From Stentor roeselii (Eukaryota > Ciliophora > Heterotrichea > Heterotrichida > Stentoridae): DNA of 64,000 nucleotides. The DNA lies in assembly GCA_006503475.1 (NCBI GenBank), contig RSEH01000151.1, forward strand, positions 1 to 64,000, read 5' to 3'. The translations under genes were made by a program, and so were the position numbers. Below the pieces are notes generated by a model. That model saw nothing but the letters and a program-made list of their open reading frames with translations. It did no database searches and was not told where the DNA came from. Of this stretch, positions 47,653 to 58,387 are shown in pieces (position 1 is the stretch's first letter; each line of letters starts with the position of its first letter).

Positions 47653-48642
47653 ATGGGTTGTTGTAAGGTAGGTACCTACTCATTTGAAAACTGTGATTTC
47701 TGCATGACTGAAAAAAACTATCCAGAGGAGCAAGAATCGATTTTCTGCCCTGAAGAACTCGAGTTTCAGACCTGGGAAAGTGAAATCGGCTTCGAAAACA
47801 TTAAAACTCGAGACTTGACAGATCATGTCTTGTCCACCTGTCGTCGAGAAGTCATTCCTGAAAGCGACTTTCTGAAAGTCCTTACTTTTCTCAAGATCCC
47901 TTTAGACTCCCAAACAAGATTTAAAAGGTTCCAAGAGAAAAACGGGTATTCTCTTCAAAAGCTCTTATTTTCTGCGATTTTGATAGGAAAAGGGTCAAAT
48001 GAGGACAAATTGTTCAGTTTTTTCTCTTTTGTCGACCTTCACGGGACGAGTTTCTTATCAAAGCACGATTTAATCAACGCGATTAAAGATTTGGTGAATT
48101 TGTCAACTTCGGCCTCTGTCGGTGAATCAGTTTATTCTGCTTCTTTAGTGAAACTTAGACCTTTAGCTATTTCGAAGTTGATTCATGAGCTTTGTGTTCA
48201 TGATCAATGTTCTCAAGCACAACTTCGAGATTTGTTGAATGCTAAAGACTGCTGGTTTTTATTTAACAGTAAAAATTTGAGGGCTTGGATTAGGAACTTG
48301 AATCTTGCTGTTCCTGTTAAACTCACTGAGGAAAGTACGGGATTGCCTGTTGTTGGAGGGGTGAGGGTTAATACTGAAAGTGTTACTAGTAGTGTCTCTG
48401 TTGTTTCTGAAGTACTTCCTGATAATGTTAGGGAAGAACCTCTTAGCTCGAGTAGTGATAGCAATGGACCCATTTGCTTGCAGGTTAACCTTTCACCTCG
48501 GGAACAAGCTTCGTTTTACTTTTATCCTAGTGAAGACCCTGTTAGAAAAGTGGTTGAATTTAGCAAAGAGCATAATTTATCACCGGCTTATAAGGATCGC
48601 TTGTTGCAGACTGTTACTAAGTTAAAAAATCAAGTAGTTTAA
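47653..48642 (+). CDS. Acylated EF-hand-like protein (MGCC start)
   Basis: In this 329-residue protein the N-terminus MGCCKVGT carries myristoylation and palmitoylation signals. Residues 100-185 have EF-hand-like helix pairs (KLFSFFSFVDLHGTSFLSKH), but the loop lacks most calcium ligands. A Ser/Val-rich linker precedes a compact C-terminal segment (QVNLSPREQASFYFYPSEDP, then EFSKEHNLSPAYKDRLLQ). It resembles 52406-53074 in start, length of first domain and EF-like core, so both may be from one family of recoverin-like membrane sensors. Exact role unknown. Confidence 0.6.
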   Translation: MGCCKVGTYSFENCDFCMTEKNYPEEQESIFCPEELEFQTWESEIGFENIKTRDLTDHVLSTCRREVIPESDFLKVLTFLKIPLDSQTRFKRFQEKNGYSLQKLLFSAILIGKGSNEDKLFSFFSFVDLHGTSFLSKHDLINAIKDLVNLSTSASVGESVYSASLVKLRPLAISKLIHELCVHDQCSQAQLRDLLNAKDCWFLFNSKNLRAWIRNLNLAVPVKLTEESTGLPVVGGVRVNTESVTSSVSVVSEVLPDNVREEPLSSSSDSNGPICLQVNLSPREQASFYFYPSEDPVRKVVEFSKEHNLSPAYKDRLLQTVTKLKNQVV

Positions 48643-48705
48643 TTACTCGAATTATGACTTTGGAAATTATCAGCATTTTCTAAAATGGTTATAATTGTAT
48701 ATGAA

Positions 48706-49668
48706 ATGGGATCCTGCGCCTCAATTCAAAAATCATCAAACATTAAAATCTCTGATTTCACGCCTTTATCCATTCTCGGTAAAGGTCGTTACGGAACAGT
48801 CTATAAAGCAATCCACATTCCAACCGGTCATCAAGTAGCAATCAAAGAAATCAGCAAGCTTTTCTTCGAAATAAGTGAACAGAACGAGCTAGAAATTCTA
48901 TCAACCCTAAACGACAACTTCATAATAAACCTAATTTTCGCCTTTCAATCCGAAAAATACGCTTATCTATGTTTAGACTACATGCCTGGAATAACCCTTC
49001 GAAAGTACATGGAAATGAAACCCGACATAAGCTCCTCCGAGCTTCAATTTATAACAGCTTGCATAGTCCGAGGCTTGGAATACCTAAACTCACAGAACGT
49101 CATTCATCATGACTTAAAGCCAGAAAATCTTCTTTTCGACTCGCAAGGATATCTTCTCTTGACAGACTTCGGACTTTCTCAGAAAATAAAAAAACTGAAA
49201 AAAAGTAATTCAGGGACTTTAGCTTATATTGCACCTGAAGTGCTTTTTGGACAAAATTACTCAGGAATCTCAGATGTTTATTCATTGGGTGTTATTTTGT
49301 TTGAGATTATTGAAGGGCGAAGGCCTTATGTTGTCACTTCTCGAAAACAACTTTTACAGAATTATGTGAATTTTAAATTTGAAATGAAAAGGAAACAGTT
49401 TGGGGAAATTGTTTTGGACTTTGTGAAGAAGTGTCTTGTGAAAAACCAGAAGTTTAGGATTGGAGCGAAGGACTTTCAAGAGATTAAGAAACATCGATGG
49501 TTTAGGGAATTTGATTGGAATAAACTTAGTGAGAAAAGAATTGATTCTCCTTGTTGTGGGTTTGAGATTAATGAGGCTGAATCTGTTGATCATTTTGGGG
49601 TTTCGAATGTTTTTGAGTATAGATCGAAACAGATTCCGAAGTTTTTTTATTGTAGGATGGTTGATTAA
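48706..49668 (+). CDS. Acylated protein kinase, non-RD
   Basis: This is a 320-residue product from the second ATG (MGSCASIQKSS), preferred because it gives Gly2/Cys4 acylation signals; the frame also has an ATG at 48685. The kinase domain shows G25-K-G-R-Y-G, VAIK with K47, E61, APE (IAPEVLF) and DFG at 154-156. The catalytic loop reads H134-H135-D136-L-K-P-E-N, so Arg of HRD is His. It is active-looking otherwise, with Asp136 and Asn141 in place. Such kinases often act without activation-loop phosphorylation. Family resembles CAMK/AGC-like serine/threonine kinases. Short tail, no regulatory domain. Confidence 0.83.
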   Translation: MGSCASIQKSSNIKISDFTPLSILGKGRYGTVYKAIHIPTGHQVAIKEISKLFFEISEQNELEILSTLNDNFIINLIFAFQSEKYAYLCLDYMPGITLRKYMEMKPDISSSELQFITACIVRGLEYLNSQNVIHHDLKPENLLFDSQGYLLLTDFGLSQKIKKLKKSNSGTLAYIAPEVLFGQNYSGISDVYSLGVILFEIIEGRRPYVVTSRKQLLQNYVNFKFEMKRKQFGEIVLDFVKKCLVKNQKFRIGAKDFQEIKKHRWFREFDWNKLSEKRIDSPCCGFEINEAESVDHFGVSNVFEYRSKQIPKFFYCRMVD

Positions 49669-49944
49669 TTAGATAAGTATTTTTAGAAAGGGGGAAATTT
49701 ATTGATTCAAATTAGTAATCGATAAAAAATCGTTTATGAATTAAATTCAAATAATGTTTAAAAATTGAACAAGAATTCAACCATAGTTATAATAAACATA
49801 TTTTATAAGTCTCATACCTTATTTATGCTAAAATTATATTTATACATTACCTCCATAAATCAAACAAAGTAAATCTAAAAAAATCCTAAAATATTCATAT
49901 ATTTAATAATTTCAATACCAATCTATTCATTCTATAAAATTATT

Positions 49945-51333
49945 CTAACGTTTTTGACGCATATTTTGACTGATTTCTTGAAACAACGCTAAAACATGAG
50001 ATTGACTATTCTCTCTACAACTCGCTATCACCTCTTCAATTTGAAATGAAAGTGCAATATAGTGATCAGGACTTAAGTTCTTATATTCCCCTTCCAAGTT
50101 TGCACAAATATTTGTGATTTTTTCGCTTTGTTGAAAGAAATTTTCAAAGAATTCAAAGCCAAAATTAATGATAATTGGAGAATTCATCAGGTTATCAAGA
50201 ACGAATCTGAATTGATCTGTGAAGTACTGAGCTGCGAAATAATTCATAAATGATAAATCTTGGCGTCTGCTTACTTGATCATTAACAAAGTCCATCACAT
50301 CTCTCGCTAAGAAGAAAATTCGAAAGATAAGCTCTTCAATTGATTTTTTATCTGTAGGTAAGGAAGCTGGTGAAAGGAATAATTGTCCAGATGGATTGTG
50401 GATTATTTCATCATCGTTTATTTTGATATCTTTGTTTTCTTCTTCTGGTCTTTGAATGTGCTCAGAGCGTTGATGAACAATTGATGAGGAAGACATAGGT
50501 CTAATACTCATTCTATTGATATGATTTATGATACTAATTTCCGGATTCTGCGCTTCATTAGGTTCTTCATTAAAATACTCAAAGTATTGATCCTGCAAAA
50601 GACTATCAAAGTCAGGTCTTTGCATCTTATCAAAAGTCAGACATTTTTCAATAAACCTCTTCGACTCATCAGTCACATCTTTCACACTTTCAGGAAAAGT
50701 CAACACCGGTCCTCTAAAAATCGGAAGTTTTCCAAACAAAAGGGCGAAGAGGATAACTCCTAAGCTATAAACATCAGTATTGTAAGAATAGTCTTGACAG
50801 TTCTTTATTTCAGGCGATGCGTATTCAAGTGTTCCAACAAAAGAGCGAGTCGTTAAACCTTGGCGAGCTAAGCCAAAGTCAGCCAGTCTTATTTCTGCAT
50901 TTTCGTCTGTTGTTGTTAATAAAATGTTGTCGGGTTTCAGATCCCGATGAATAATTCGGTGCTTGTTTAAATGGGCCATGACGTTGATCAGCTCAAAAAT
51001 CCATCTTTTTGCAACATTTTCTCGGAATCTATTACCTGGCTGCTTTTGTAGGAATGAAAGTAAATCGGTTGGGCAGTATTCATAAACCAAATAATAATTC
51101 TTTCCTTCTTTAAACGAATCAATCGATTTCACAAGGTACTTATGATTGACCAGCTTCATAATCGCCACCTCTCTTTCATAAGACTTAGTATTATCCTCAT
51201 CACTTCCAACACTCATTTTCTTAATAGCGACAAGTTGTCCCTGCTCATCATTTCCTTTCCAAACAGTGGCCTGCCCACCCTTTCCTATTTTCGATATCAA
51301 AGTATACTGTCCTACTCTTTTGCCCTCTGCCAT
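49945..51333 (-). CDS. ULK/Atg1-like serine/threonine kinase
   Basis: In this 462-residue protein the kinase domain is N-terminal: I16-GKGGQATVWKG, VAIKK (K38), IIHRDLKPDNILL, LADFGLA, GTLEYASPE and DVYSLGVILFALLFGKLPI. The pattern YTLISKIGKGG plus the short activation loop resembles ULK/Atg1 kinases, which start autophagy. The C-terminal 120 residues form helices (SIEELIFRIFFLARDVMDFV) that may correspond to a ULK-type C-terminal region. Assignment within ULK versus NEK- or CDPK-related kinases needs a tree. Its start is 11 bp beyond the stop of the upstream gene. Confidence 0.78.
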   Translation of the reverse strand: MAEGKRVGQYTLISKIGKGGQATVWKGNDEQGQLVAIKKMSVGSDEDNTKSYEREVAIMKLVNHKYLVKSIDSFKEGKNYYLVYEYCPTDLLSFLQKQPGNRFRENVAKRWIFELINVMAHLNKHRIIHRDLKPDNILLTTTDENAEIRLADFGLARQGLTTRSFVGTLEYASPEIKNCQDYSYNTDVYSLGVILFALLFGKLPIFRGPVLTFPESVKDVTDESKRFIEKCLTFDKMQRPDFDSLLQDQYFEYFNEEPNEAQNPEISIINHINRMSIRPMSSSSIVHQRSEHIQRPEEENKDIKINDDEIIHNPSGQLFLSPASLPTDKKSIEELIFRIFFLARDVMDFVNDQVSRRQDLSFMNYFAAQYFTDQFRFVLDNLMNSPIIINFGFEFFENFFQQSEKITNICANLEGEYKNLSPDHYIALSFQIEEVIASCRENSQSHVLALFQEISQNMRQKR

Positions 51334-51344
51334 AATTATCTACT

Positions 51345-51968
51345 TTATATCAAAAGTCGCTTCAATCTTAAGCTTTTTATGCAATTTGATTCAGGATGAC
51401 TGGAATTGTCTGGAAGGGCTGGATGAGGAGGAAAAATATCGAAAGGACTAATGATTTCTCGAGATTTAAGCAAAATTTTAGGACCTTTTTTTGATTTGCT
51501 TTTAAGGCTGATTACTTCGAATCTCTCTTCGGGCTCTTCGTCGGTTCCGATTGCGATGCTGCACATTTTGGTTATTTCACTGTCGCCTGTTGACTTTTTA
51601 AGCTCGGAGTCTGAGTCATTTTCGAGAGGTATTCGGCTGTGGACGCGAATTTTATGCAAAAAAGGAAGTTTTACCAGATGCTCTTTATTCGCTATTTTTT
51701 GAACTGATTCAACTTCTGAATATTCCAGCTTACTTTCTTTAGAATGAAAAAAAGTACTTTTTGACTTCGGGTGTTTTGGTCCTCCGAAACATTTGATCTT
51801 TATAAAAGACTTGTTTTTATTTGATTTAAAACGTTTTGATGAAATTATATGATCATCAACAATTCGAGAAGAAGGAGTCTGAAAATTCCCTCGAAAATAG
51901 TCTTTGTTCCATATTCGAATGTTTGGAGAAAACGAAAAATTTCCACCCTTTCTAGTAAGCCTCATCAT
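51345..51968 (-). CDS. Basic hypothetical protein
   Basis: This is a 207-residue product from the first ATG (MMRLTRKGGNFSFSPNIRIW). The frame is open 48 bases upstream, but only to a TTG next to a TAA, so the ATG at 51968 is used. Basic N-terminal half, acidic centre (DSDSELKKSTGDSE), Pro-rich end. No domain. It lies just 11 bp upstream of the ULK-like kinase on the same strand. Confidence 0.5.
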   Translation of the reverse strand: MMRLTRKGGNFSFSPNIRIWNKDYFRGNFQTPSSRIVDDHIISSKRFKSNKNKSFIKIKCFGGPKHPKSKSTFFHSKESKLEYSEVESVQKIANKEHLVKLPFLHKIRVHSRIPLENDSDSELKKSTGDSEITKMCSIAIGTDEEPEERFEVISLKSKSKKGPKILLKSREIISPFDIFPPHPALPDNSSHPESNCIKSLRLKRLLI

Positions 51969-52405
51969 TTTTATAAGAACAGTTATCAACTTGAAAGGTG
52001 TGAAGTCTGAATACAATTTTTAAAATATAGGAAGAAAAATGATAAATTCTTTAAAATTCTTATTTAATATTAAGAGATTTCATATAGTAAATAATATTTT
52101 AAAATCTTTAGGTTTAGCTCTCATTTTTAGCCTAATATCGCTAGTAAATTTTAATAAATATTCTAAGGCCAAAATTATTAATCATTGAGATTACTAGATA
52201 ATTCTTTGCATTTCCGATTTTTCAAGTGGATTTGATGAATTACTTTAAGATAGCTTCTCAAAGATATTTTTCGATATAAAGCTTTTCGATTCTAAACAAT
52301 TCATATATGAAGATTTATTCAAAATTTATATTAGAAAGCAAATTCTAAAAAAAAATTCTAAAAATAATATTTTCATGATTAACAGGTTAATAAATACGCT
52401 TTTTA
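51969..52405. other. Divergent spacer, nothing seen
   Basis: This 437-bp spacer has no ORF, repeat or RNA gene by eye. A+T-rich throughout. It holds the promoters of both flanking genes. Confidence 0.5.
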
Positions 52406-53074
52406 ATGGGCTGTTCTTCTAGTCGTTCTGAACTCACAGCTGAAGAAGCAACAAGCTACAACCTGGACATCTTGCTAGGATATTACAAAAGTTCTGCTTC
52501 AAGAGCTTTCAAAGTCCACATGAAGCACTCTACAGAGGGCTTAATTTCAGAAAAGCAATTTAAGAGCATTTCGGATAAACTTGGTTTATTTGAGCTCAGC
52601 AGCAATTCAATCCAACCGATTTTGAATTTTTATTCGGATTTCAAATCGGATATTTACCATTACAGTCTTGAAAAACTTCTGATTTTTTCAATCATACAAA
52701 GTTCAGGAAGCACCCACGAAAAGACTCAACTTTTATTTAAGGTCTTTAGTTGTGGGAATCAAGAAGTCAAGAGAGGAGAAATGGTCAGGTTTGTTGAGTT
52801 TATATTGGAACTTTTTATCAGTATGCTTACCAAGATTAAGGTAAATGATTCTATAAACGATTTGACTTATGATGATATGAAAAATTTTAGTATTAAACTG
52901 AGAAAACAAAAAAATACTGCACAAGATGAGATTATTAGAATCTACTTAGAAGAAAGAGAAACCATCAACGAAAAAGATTTCTTAGAAATAAGTTCAAAGT
53001 GTTTCTCAGAAGATTTTTTTTCAGGTCATGGGATAAGATCCTACTTGAAAAAGTCAGCAACAAGAAAACATTAG
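52406..53074 (+). CDS. Acylated EF-hand-like protein (MGCS start)
   Basis: This 222-residue protein has the N-terminus MGCSSSRS, suiting myristoylation and palmitoylation. Helical core contains EF-hand-like units (STEGLISEKQFKSISDKLGL, then RETINEKDFLEISS) with weak ligand sets. It resembles 47653-48642 in its start and core. A membrane-bound sensor or scaffold role is plausible; calcium binding is doubtful. Confidence 0.6.
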   Translation: MGCSSSRSELTAEEATSYNLDILLGYYKSSASRAFKVHMKHSTEGLISEKQFKSISDKLGLFELSSNSIQPILNFYSDFKSDIYHYSLEKLLIFSIIQSSGSTHEKTQLLFKVFSCGNQEVKRGEMVRFVEFILELFISMLTKIKVNDSINDLTYDDMKNFSIKLRKQKNTAQDEIIRIYLEERETINEKDFLEISSKCFSEDFFSGHGIRSYLKKSATRKH

Positions 53075-53209
53075 TTAGTTTAATAAAGCTAATCAAATGC
53101 TAAAAAAAATCAATAAACCTTCTATAATCACGCAAGTAAAAATACTCTAAAATTATTGTTATTCATCCAAAAAATCAATTGAATATGTTGAACAAAATAA
53201 GACTATAAA

Positions 53210-56200
53210 ATGCTTATTTTTTTAGTTTTTTATACAGCCCATAGCGTAAATCAGTATTGTGCTGACTCATCATGTTCATCATGCACCTCAGGCTACAACT
53301 ACCTCAGCAAAAGCTGTTTATCAATTTGTCCATCAACATACGAAACCAATTCTCAATCCTGTCAATCCCAAACATCAAATGATGTCTTCAAAATCGACCT
53401 GTTTAAATACCAGGACTATTCAACATCAACAGTAGGAGATTTCACATCATTTAACAATAAGAACTTTAACTACTATGAGGAAACAACAGGAATTCCAACA
53501 AAGGACAGAGGATTTTATTTCAAAGACACCAGCGTAGGTTTAAAGCATATTTCGAGTAAAGTCCCAGCCCCTGACCTTACTCTTAAATTTCTGATCAAGT
53601 TTTTTTCAGCTGGAGTGATTTTCAGCTTGAATGACGGTTCAAATAACATTATTTTGTTATCTGTTTACTCATCTGGAGTCAACTTTGGGTTTTCTTTGAG
53701 TTTTCAATACCTGGATAACACTTTTGTCACTACCAATAAACAGGTAGATGCAGTATTTGCCTGGAAAGTGTGGCACAAAAGCACTGTTACTATCAAGCAG
53801 AGCTCAGACAGCATTACTATTAACGTCTCAGGGAAAGAAGATACGTTTCTAGGTGAGTTTAAAGGGTTATCTTCAACAGTTTGCATTGGAAACTGCTTGA
53901 ATTTAGCAAGTTTTAAAGGTTTTCTTTACTACTTTTATATGATCAACACTTATGACACAAGTCATTACGAAGATTACTCACCAGTTGACTGCTTGATCAC
54001 CCAATACTACGACTATGAAAATTCAGTCTGCACTGGATGTGGAAGTAAGTGGCCGCCCTGCACTTATTCATCAACAAACTCTTGTTTCAGTCCCAGTTGC
54101 TCGGGCTGTACAAGCTACTCTTATTCTGGCTGCACCTCTTGTGAGACTGGAACTGCACCTTCTTGCAAATGTGGCAAAAACTGTGGAACTTGCATCAGTA
54201 CATTTGAATGCAATTCATGCACTGAAGGGACATTAATTGATGGATTGTGTCTTTTTCCTTTAAGTACAGATCTTGCTGGAAAGTTTCAAACAGTTGATTT
54301 GGTTTTTAACTACTTTTCAGGGACTTTTGGACCTTTTAAAAGTGGAGCTGATAAAGAGAATTTTCATCCGAAAGATAGCCCGGCTGTGGATGACCCGATT
54401 CCAGCGAAAAATCGAGGGCTTTATTTTAATGGACAGGCTTTTTTGGCATCTTCTTCTAGTTTTTCAGTAAATTATCAGTTTTCTCTTGTTTACTGGATTA
54501 GAAGAATTTCGGGAAATGGAATTTGGTCGAGTAATTTTTTTAATTGTTACTTAGACACTCATTGCAAGATAAAATTATCAAGTCCTCACGAAAATCGAAT
54601 ATTTGCAACAGGAAGAAAGATTTTTGATGCATCATGGCGTTTTATCTCCTACACTTTGCAGTTTGAAGGTACAATTTCGACCTTTACAACTAAAATTAAT
54701 GATGTTCTCATTGAAGATTTCACAGCAAGCGGGTATGTCTTTTATGATGAAGGTGGAGAGGTTTACGTGGGTAAAGTTTCTTCAGATTTTTTTGTTGGCT
54801 TTATTTATTTGATTCAACTGAAAGATTATTTCAGTACAAGTAGCGTTTATTCCGACTCTGCCTGCGGAAGCTTAAATTATGGAAAATGTCTTTGGGATTG
54901 TGAAATAACTGAGTATATAAAAGAAAATACAATAGAATCTTGTGATGCTGATTGCACTAATGGATGTGTTAGATCTGATTCATGCAACTTATGCTCAGAT
55001 TTAAAATGTGAGAAATGTTCAAGCTTTGAAGGAGGATGTACTGAATGCATTTCTGGGACTGTTAAAAACGGTGATAGTTGTGAATGCCCATCAGATACTT
55101 ATTTTGATGAAAAATTGTTAATTTGTATTGATTGCAGTTCTGAGTGCACGAGTTGTACATCAGAAGATACTTGCAAAACCTGCCAAAGTGGATTAATTTT
55201 AGTGGAAGGTAAATGTCTGTGTTCAAACTCCAAACAGTACTGGGATCAAAATAGTTGCTTGAATTGCCAAGAAGGATGTGTTACATGTACAAAGAATACA
55301 TGTGAAAAGTGTCCTGACGGAACTTACTTTATCTCAGCCTCTTGGTCTTGCAAGCCATGTTCAGTACCCTGTCTTACCTGCTCAAGCTCAAGCGAATGCA
55401 TAACTTGCATTGAAAACTCAGAACGAGTCGGTTCAGACTGTTTATGCATTAAAGATTACGGCTTCAACGGAAAAATCTGTGAAAAATGCGAAAACTATAG
55501 TTTAAACGGTTACTGTCAGGAATGCCCAGTTCTTTGCAGTAAATGTGAAAGCGATTTAAAATGCTCATCCTGCGAATCTCGTTCAATTCTACAAGAAGGG
55601 CTCTGTGAATGCATAGAAGGCGACACAATCATCAACAATCACTGTAAAAAGTGTGAGTCTTTCATTGAAGATAAGGTTTGTCAGTCCTGCCCAGATCTTT
55701 GCACATCTTGTTCAGCAAGAAATGAGTGTCTTTCATGTATCGAGAACTCAGAAATTAGATCAGGAGTCTGTAAATGCTTAGAAGGCTTTATTCAAGTGAA
55801 TCAATCATGCAGTACATGCCCAAGTTCAACTTTTTTCTCTAAAGGAAGATGTGAAGAGTGTCCTGGGTTATGTGAAGAGTGTCTTTCTAGTGAGTTTTGC
55901 ACTCAATGCATAAAAAACGCTGAAAAGGTTGACACACTCTGCCAATGCCAGGGAGGATATTCCGGAGAAAAATGCTCCAGGTCTTACTTTTCATTCACAT
56001 TCGAAATTTTCTCAAACAATTCATTTGTTTTATTATTTTCTGAAGCCCTTGGGAAGACTTTAACGAAAAATGAACTTCATATTATTTATGATGAAAAAGC
56101 TTTCAGAGATTTTTTCATTTTTAAAATTTCCATGAATGAATTTTTGATAGATATGGAGTTTGAAGAAGATGTGAAAGAAGGGAAGATTTTGAGTGTTTTT

Positions 56201-57577
56201 ATTGACCAGCAGCTTTTGTCTATACAGAATAGTTTACTCAATTCTACCAATTTCGATTTTCAAGTCAGTGAATTTTTAACTGAGAAAACCAAGAACTTTC
56301 AAAACAATGAGAAAATTGGAACTTCTATTAGTCAGGTTTTTATTTCTATTTCTGCTTTTTCAGCTGTTTTTAATAATCAAAATCCTTCGGCTGTTTGGGG
56401 ATTCATTAGTTTGATTCAAGCTCTTTGTTATATGAGACTTCTCGCTTTTGAACTGCCAGTGAGATTTGATGGTTTATTGAAAGGACTGACAAACTACAAC
56501 ATCATTCCTAATCTCTTCGAAGGTCTCATTGTTTCACAAGAAATTGCAGTTCATCATCAAAAGATTGAAAAATTTGGGTTCAATACTTCAAATATTTTGG
56601 AAAATACAGGAAAGATCATTTTGATCCTCATTACTATGATTGTTATCAATATTTTATTGTTTGGAGTGAAGATGATTTCCATTTGCGTTAAGTCTCATGC
56701 ATTTCAACTAAAAATGAATGAAACACTGAGTACTTATAAATTCAACAAATATCTGAGATTTTATATTCAAAGCTATCTAGATATTCTCGCATCATCATGC
56801 ATCGCAATCCTTAGTTTCAATAAAGACTTTAAAACCCAATCAGTAAATTTCACATTTGCCTTACTATTAATGATCATCTGTGCCCTTAGTCCAATATTTT
56901 CCCTTCTGATCTTCAAGCACGTCAAGAAAAATCCAGAGACTTTATCCGTTTTTTCAACTTTATCCTACGAATTCAAATCTACTCCAGAGACCGGATTGAA
57001 GTTCTTTTACGCTTGTTACTTTCTCGAAAGATTCATATTAATGATAACCTTGGTTTTTCTCTATAAACTACCTTGGGCTCAACTTATAATAAACTTATTT
57101 TTTAGTCTTTTGGTATTTTTTACTTAGTTCAGCGCTTTCATCATTTACTTCAAACCATTCAACGACAAAATCATGCTTGCAAGTCAAATTCTTTCAAAAG
57201 TCTTGATTCTTCTTATTTTTACTATTTTAGTTGTTCAGCTCGGTGTTTATAACAATTCTCAAGTTGATTCAATTGATCATGCTTTAGTTGTTCTTGTTTA
57301 TTTTGCTATTGGAATTCATATTGTTGCTGTCATCGTCGTGTTCGCAAGGGATATCACTTTAAAGATTATACAAAAAATCAATAGCAAGAAGGTTGTGCCT
57401 AATCAAATCACCACGGAAATCAACATGGCCACTGATAAAAATGATTTGAGTTTCTCTTCTAGCATAAAAAAAACTAAATTAAAAGAGGAAAATGCGAAAG
57501 AAATTGATCACTCAATTGAACCTGCTTCTGCGAAGTCTGATATTGTGATGAAAACCTCAGAGCCTTTTTATACTTGA
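53210..57577 (+). CDS. Cysteine-rich multi-pass surface protein B, one 15-nt intron
   Basis: This is a 1450-residue product from 53210-57112 joined to 57128-57577. A signal peptide (MLIFLVFYTAHS) leads two LamG/concanavalin-like domains (about 45-250 and 355-555) with a cysteine-rich linker. Furin-like CxxC repeats follow (about 560-925), then a juxtamembrane domain and the membrane region. Splicing joins FFSLLV to FSAFIIYFKPFNDKIM, which aligns with YLVYFRPFTDVYLII in paralogue A (13433-16822). Without it the protein would end before the last membrane segments. The tail after about 1380 is cytosolic and polar. A surface sensor is inferred. The 3' flank holds a repeat array. Confidence 0.8.
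57113..57127 (+). other. 15-nt intron (phase 0)
   Basis: The sense sequence is GTATTTTTTACTTAG, with A at position 10. Its terminal TAG is an in-frame stop. Both sides keep the same frame, and the join is supported by alignment to the paralogue's YFRPF region. Confidence 0.92.
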
Positions 57578-57710
57578 TAAAGATTAATGATAGAATAGTT
57601 TATTTCATAGCCTTTTTATACTTGATAAACATTAATGATAGAATAGTTTAAAATATTTCAGAGGCTTTTATACTTAATTATCATTAATGATAAAATAGTT
57701 GAAAATATTC
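57561..57710 (+). repeat. Three-copy tandem repeat at a gene's 3' end
   Basis: Copies begin at 57561, 57609 and 57662. Each contains AGCCTTTTTATACTTGATAA-like sequence and ATTAATGATAGAATAGTT; copy 3 is most diverged. Copy 1 covers the last codons and TGA stop of protein B; copies 2 and 3 lie in the 3' flank. It seems to have arisen by duplication of the stop-codon region. Confidence 0.82.
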
Positions 57711-57732
57711 ATCCTTCTAAATTATTAAAAAT

Positions 57733-58278
57733 TTACTTTAATTTGTTGAAACCATTCAAAAATTTCATCTGCTTCCTTTTCTTCAGAAGGTTCTGGCCAA
57801 TATATTTTTCCATCAGAACATTTTTTCCAACATCAAACAAATAAGTTAAATATTCTGATTTATAGTGCAAAGGATCAGTTATAAAATCAATTATTACATC
57901 GTTTTTTTTCCTAGAATGATCTCTCTTTTCTTTTAATCTGAAGTATTTCGCTGTTTTTGAATTTTCAGGCGAACATGTTTCTTCATGAACTTTAATCCCA
58001 AGGTTTCTATTCATTATAGTTGAAATCAAACCTTTCAGCTGAAGTGGATTTATTGATCTTGAAACACTTCTGCTTGATTCTATTGGAGAAGTTCTGGTTT
58101 GCTCATATCTTCGCGAGATTTTTGGACTTGACTTTAAAGAATCTGAGGACTTTGGAGAAACTTCTGTTTTGTTTATGATGATTTCGAAGGTTTTCACCTT
58201 TCCTCGAATGGAACGAGGAGTGAATGAACGGGTTGGGTTGAAGTTCCCAGCGTATTGAAAATGCTTTCCATAATTCAT
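57733..58278 (-). CDS. Basic hypothetical protein
   Basis: This 181-residue protein is rich in Arg, Ser and Lys in its first half (PTRSFTPRSIRGKVK, then RTSPIESSRSVSRSINP), with a helical C-terminus (DPLHYKSEYLTYLFDVGKNV). No family recognised. It converges on protein B, with the repeat array between them. Confidence 0.55.
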   Translation of the reverse strand: MNYGKHFQYAGNFNPTRSFTPRSIRGKVKTFEIIINKTEVSPKSSDSLKSSPKISRRYEQTRTSPIESSRSVSRSINPLQLKGLISTIMNRNLGIKVHEETCSPENSKTAKYFRLKEKRDHSRKKNDVIIDFITDPLHYKSEYLTYLFDVGKNVLMEKYIGQNLLKKRKQMKFLNGFNKLK

Positions 58279-58387
58279 TATGAGAAATTAGGCTTGGTTG
58301 AATTATTTATTTAACGAAAGTTCATTTTGGTAATTGGATTATTTAGAAATTTAGTTAACTAAGTGGGTATATGACATTCTTATTATT

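Noticed and set aside
51969-52016. Extension of the gene at 51345-51968 to 52016
   Set aside because: The codon is TTG and a TAA lies just upstream; the first ATG is at 51968.
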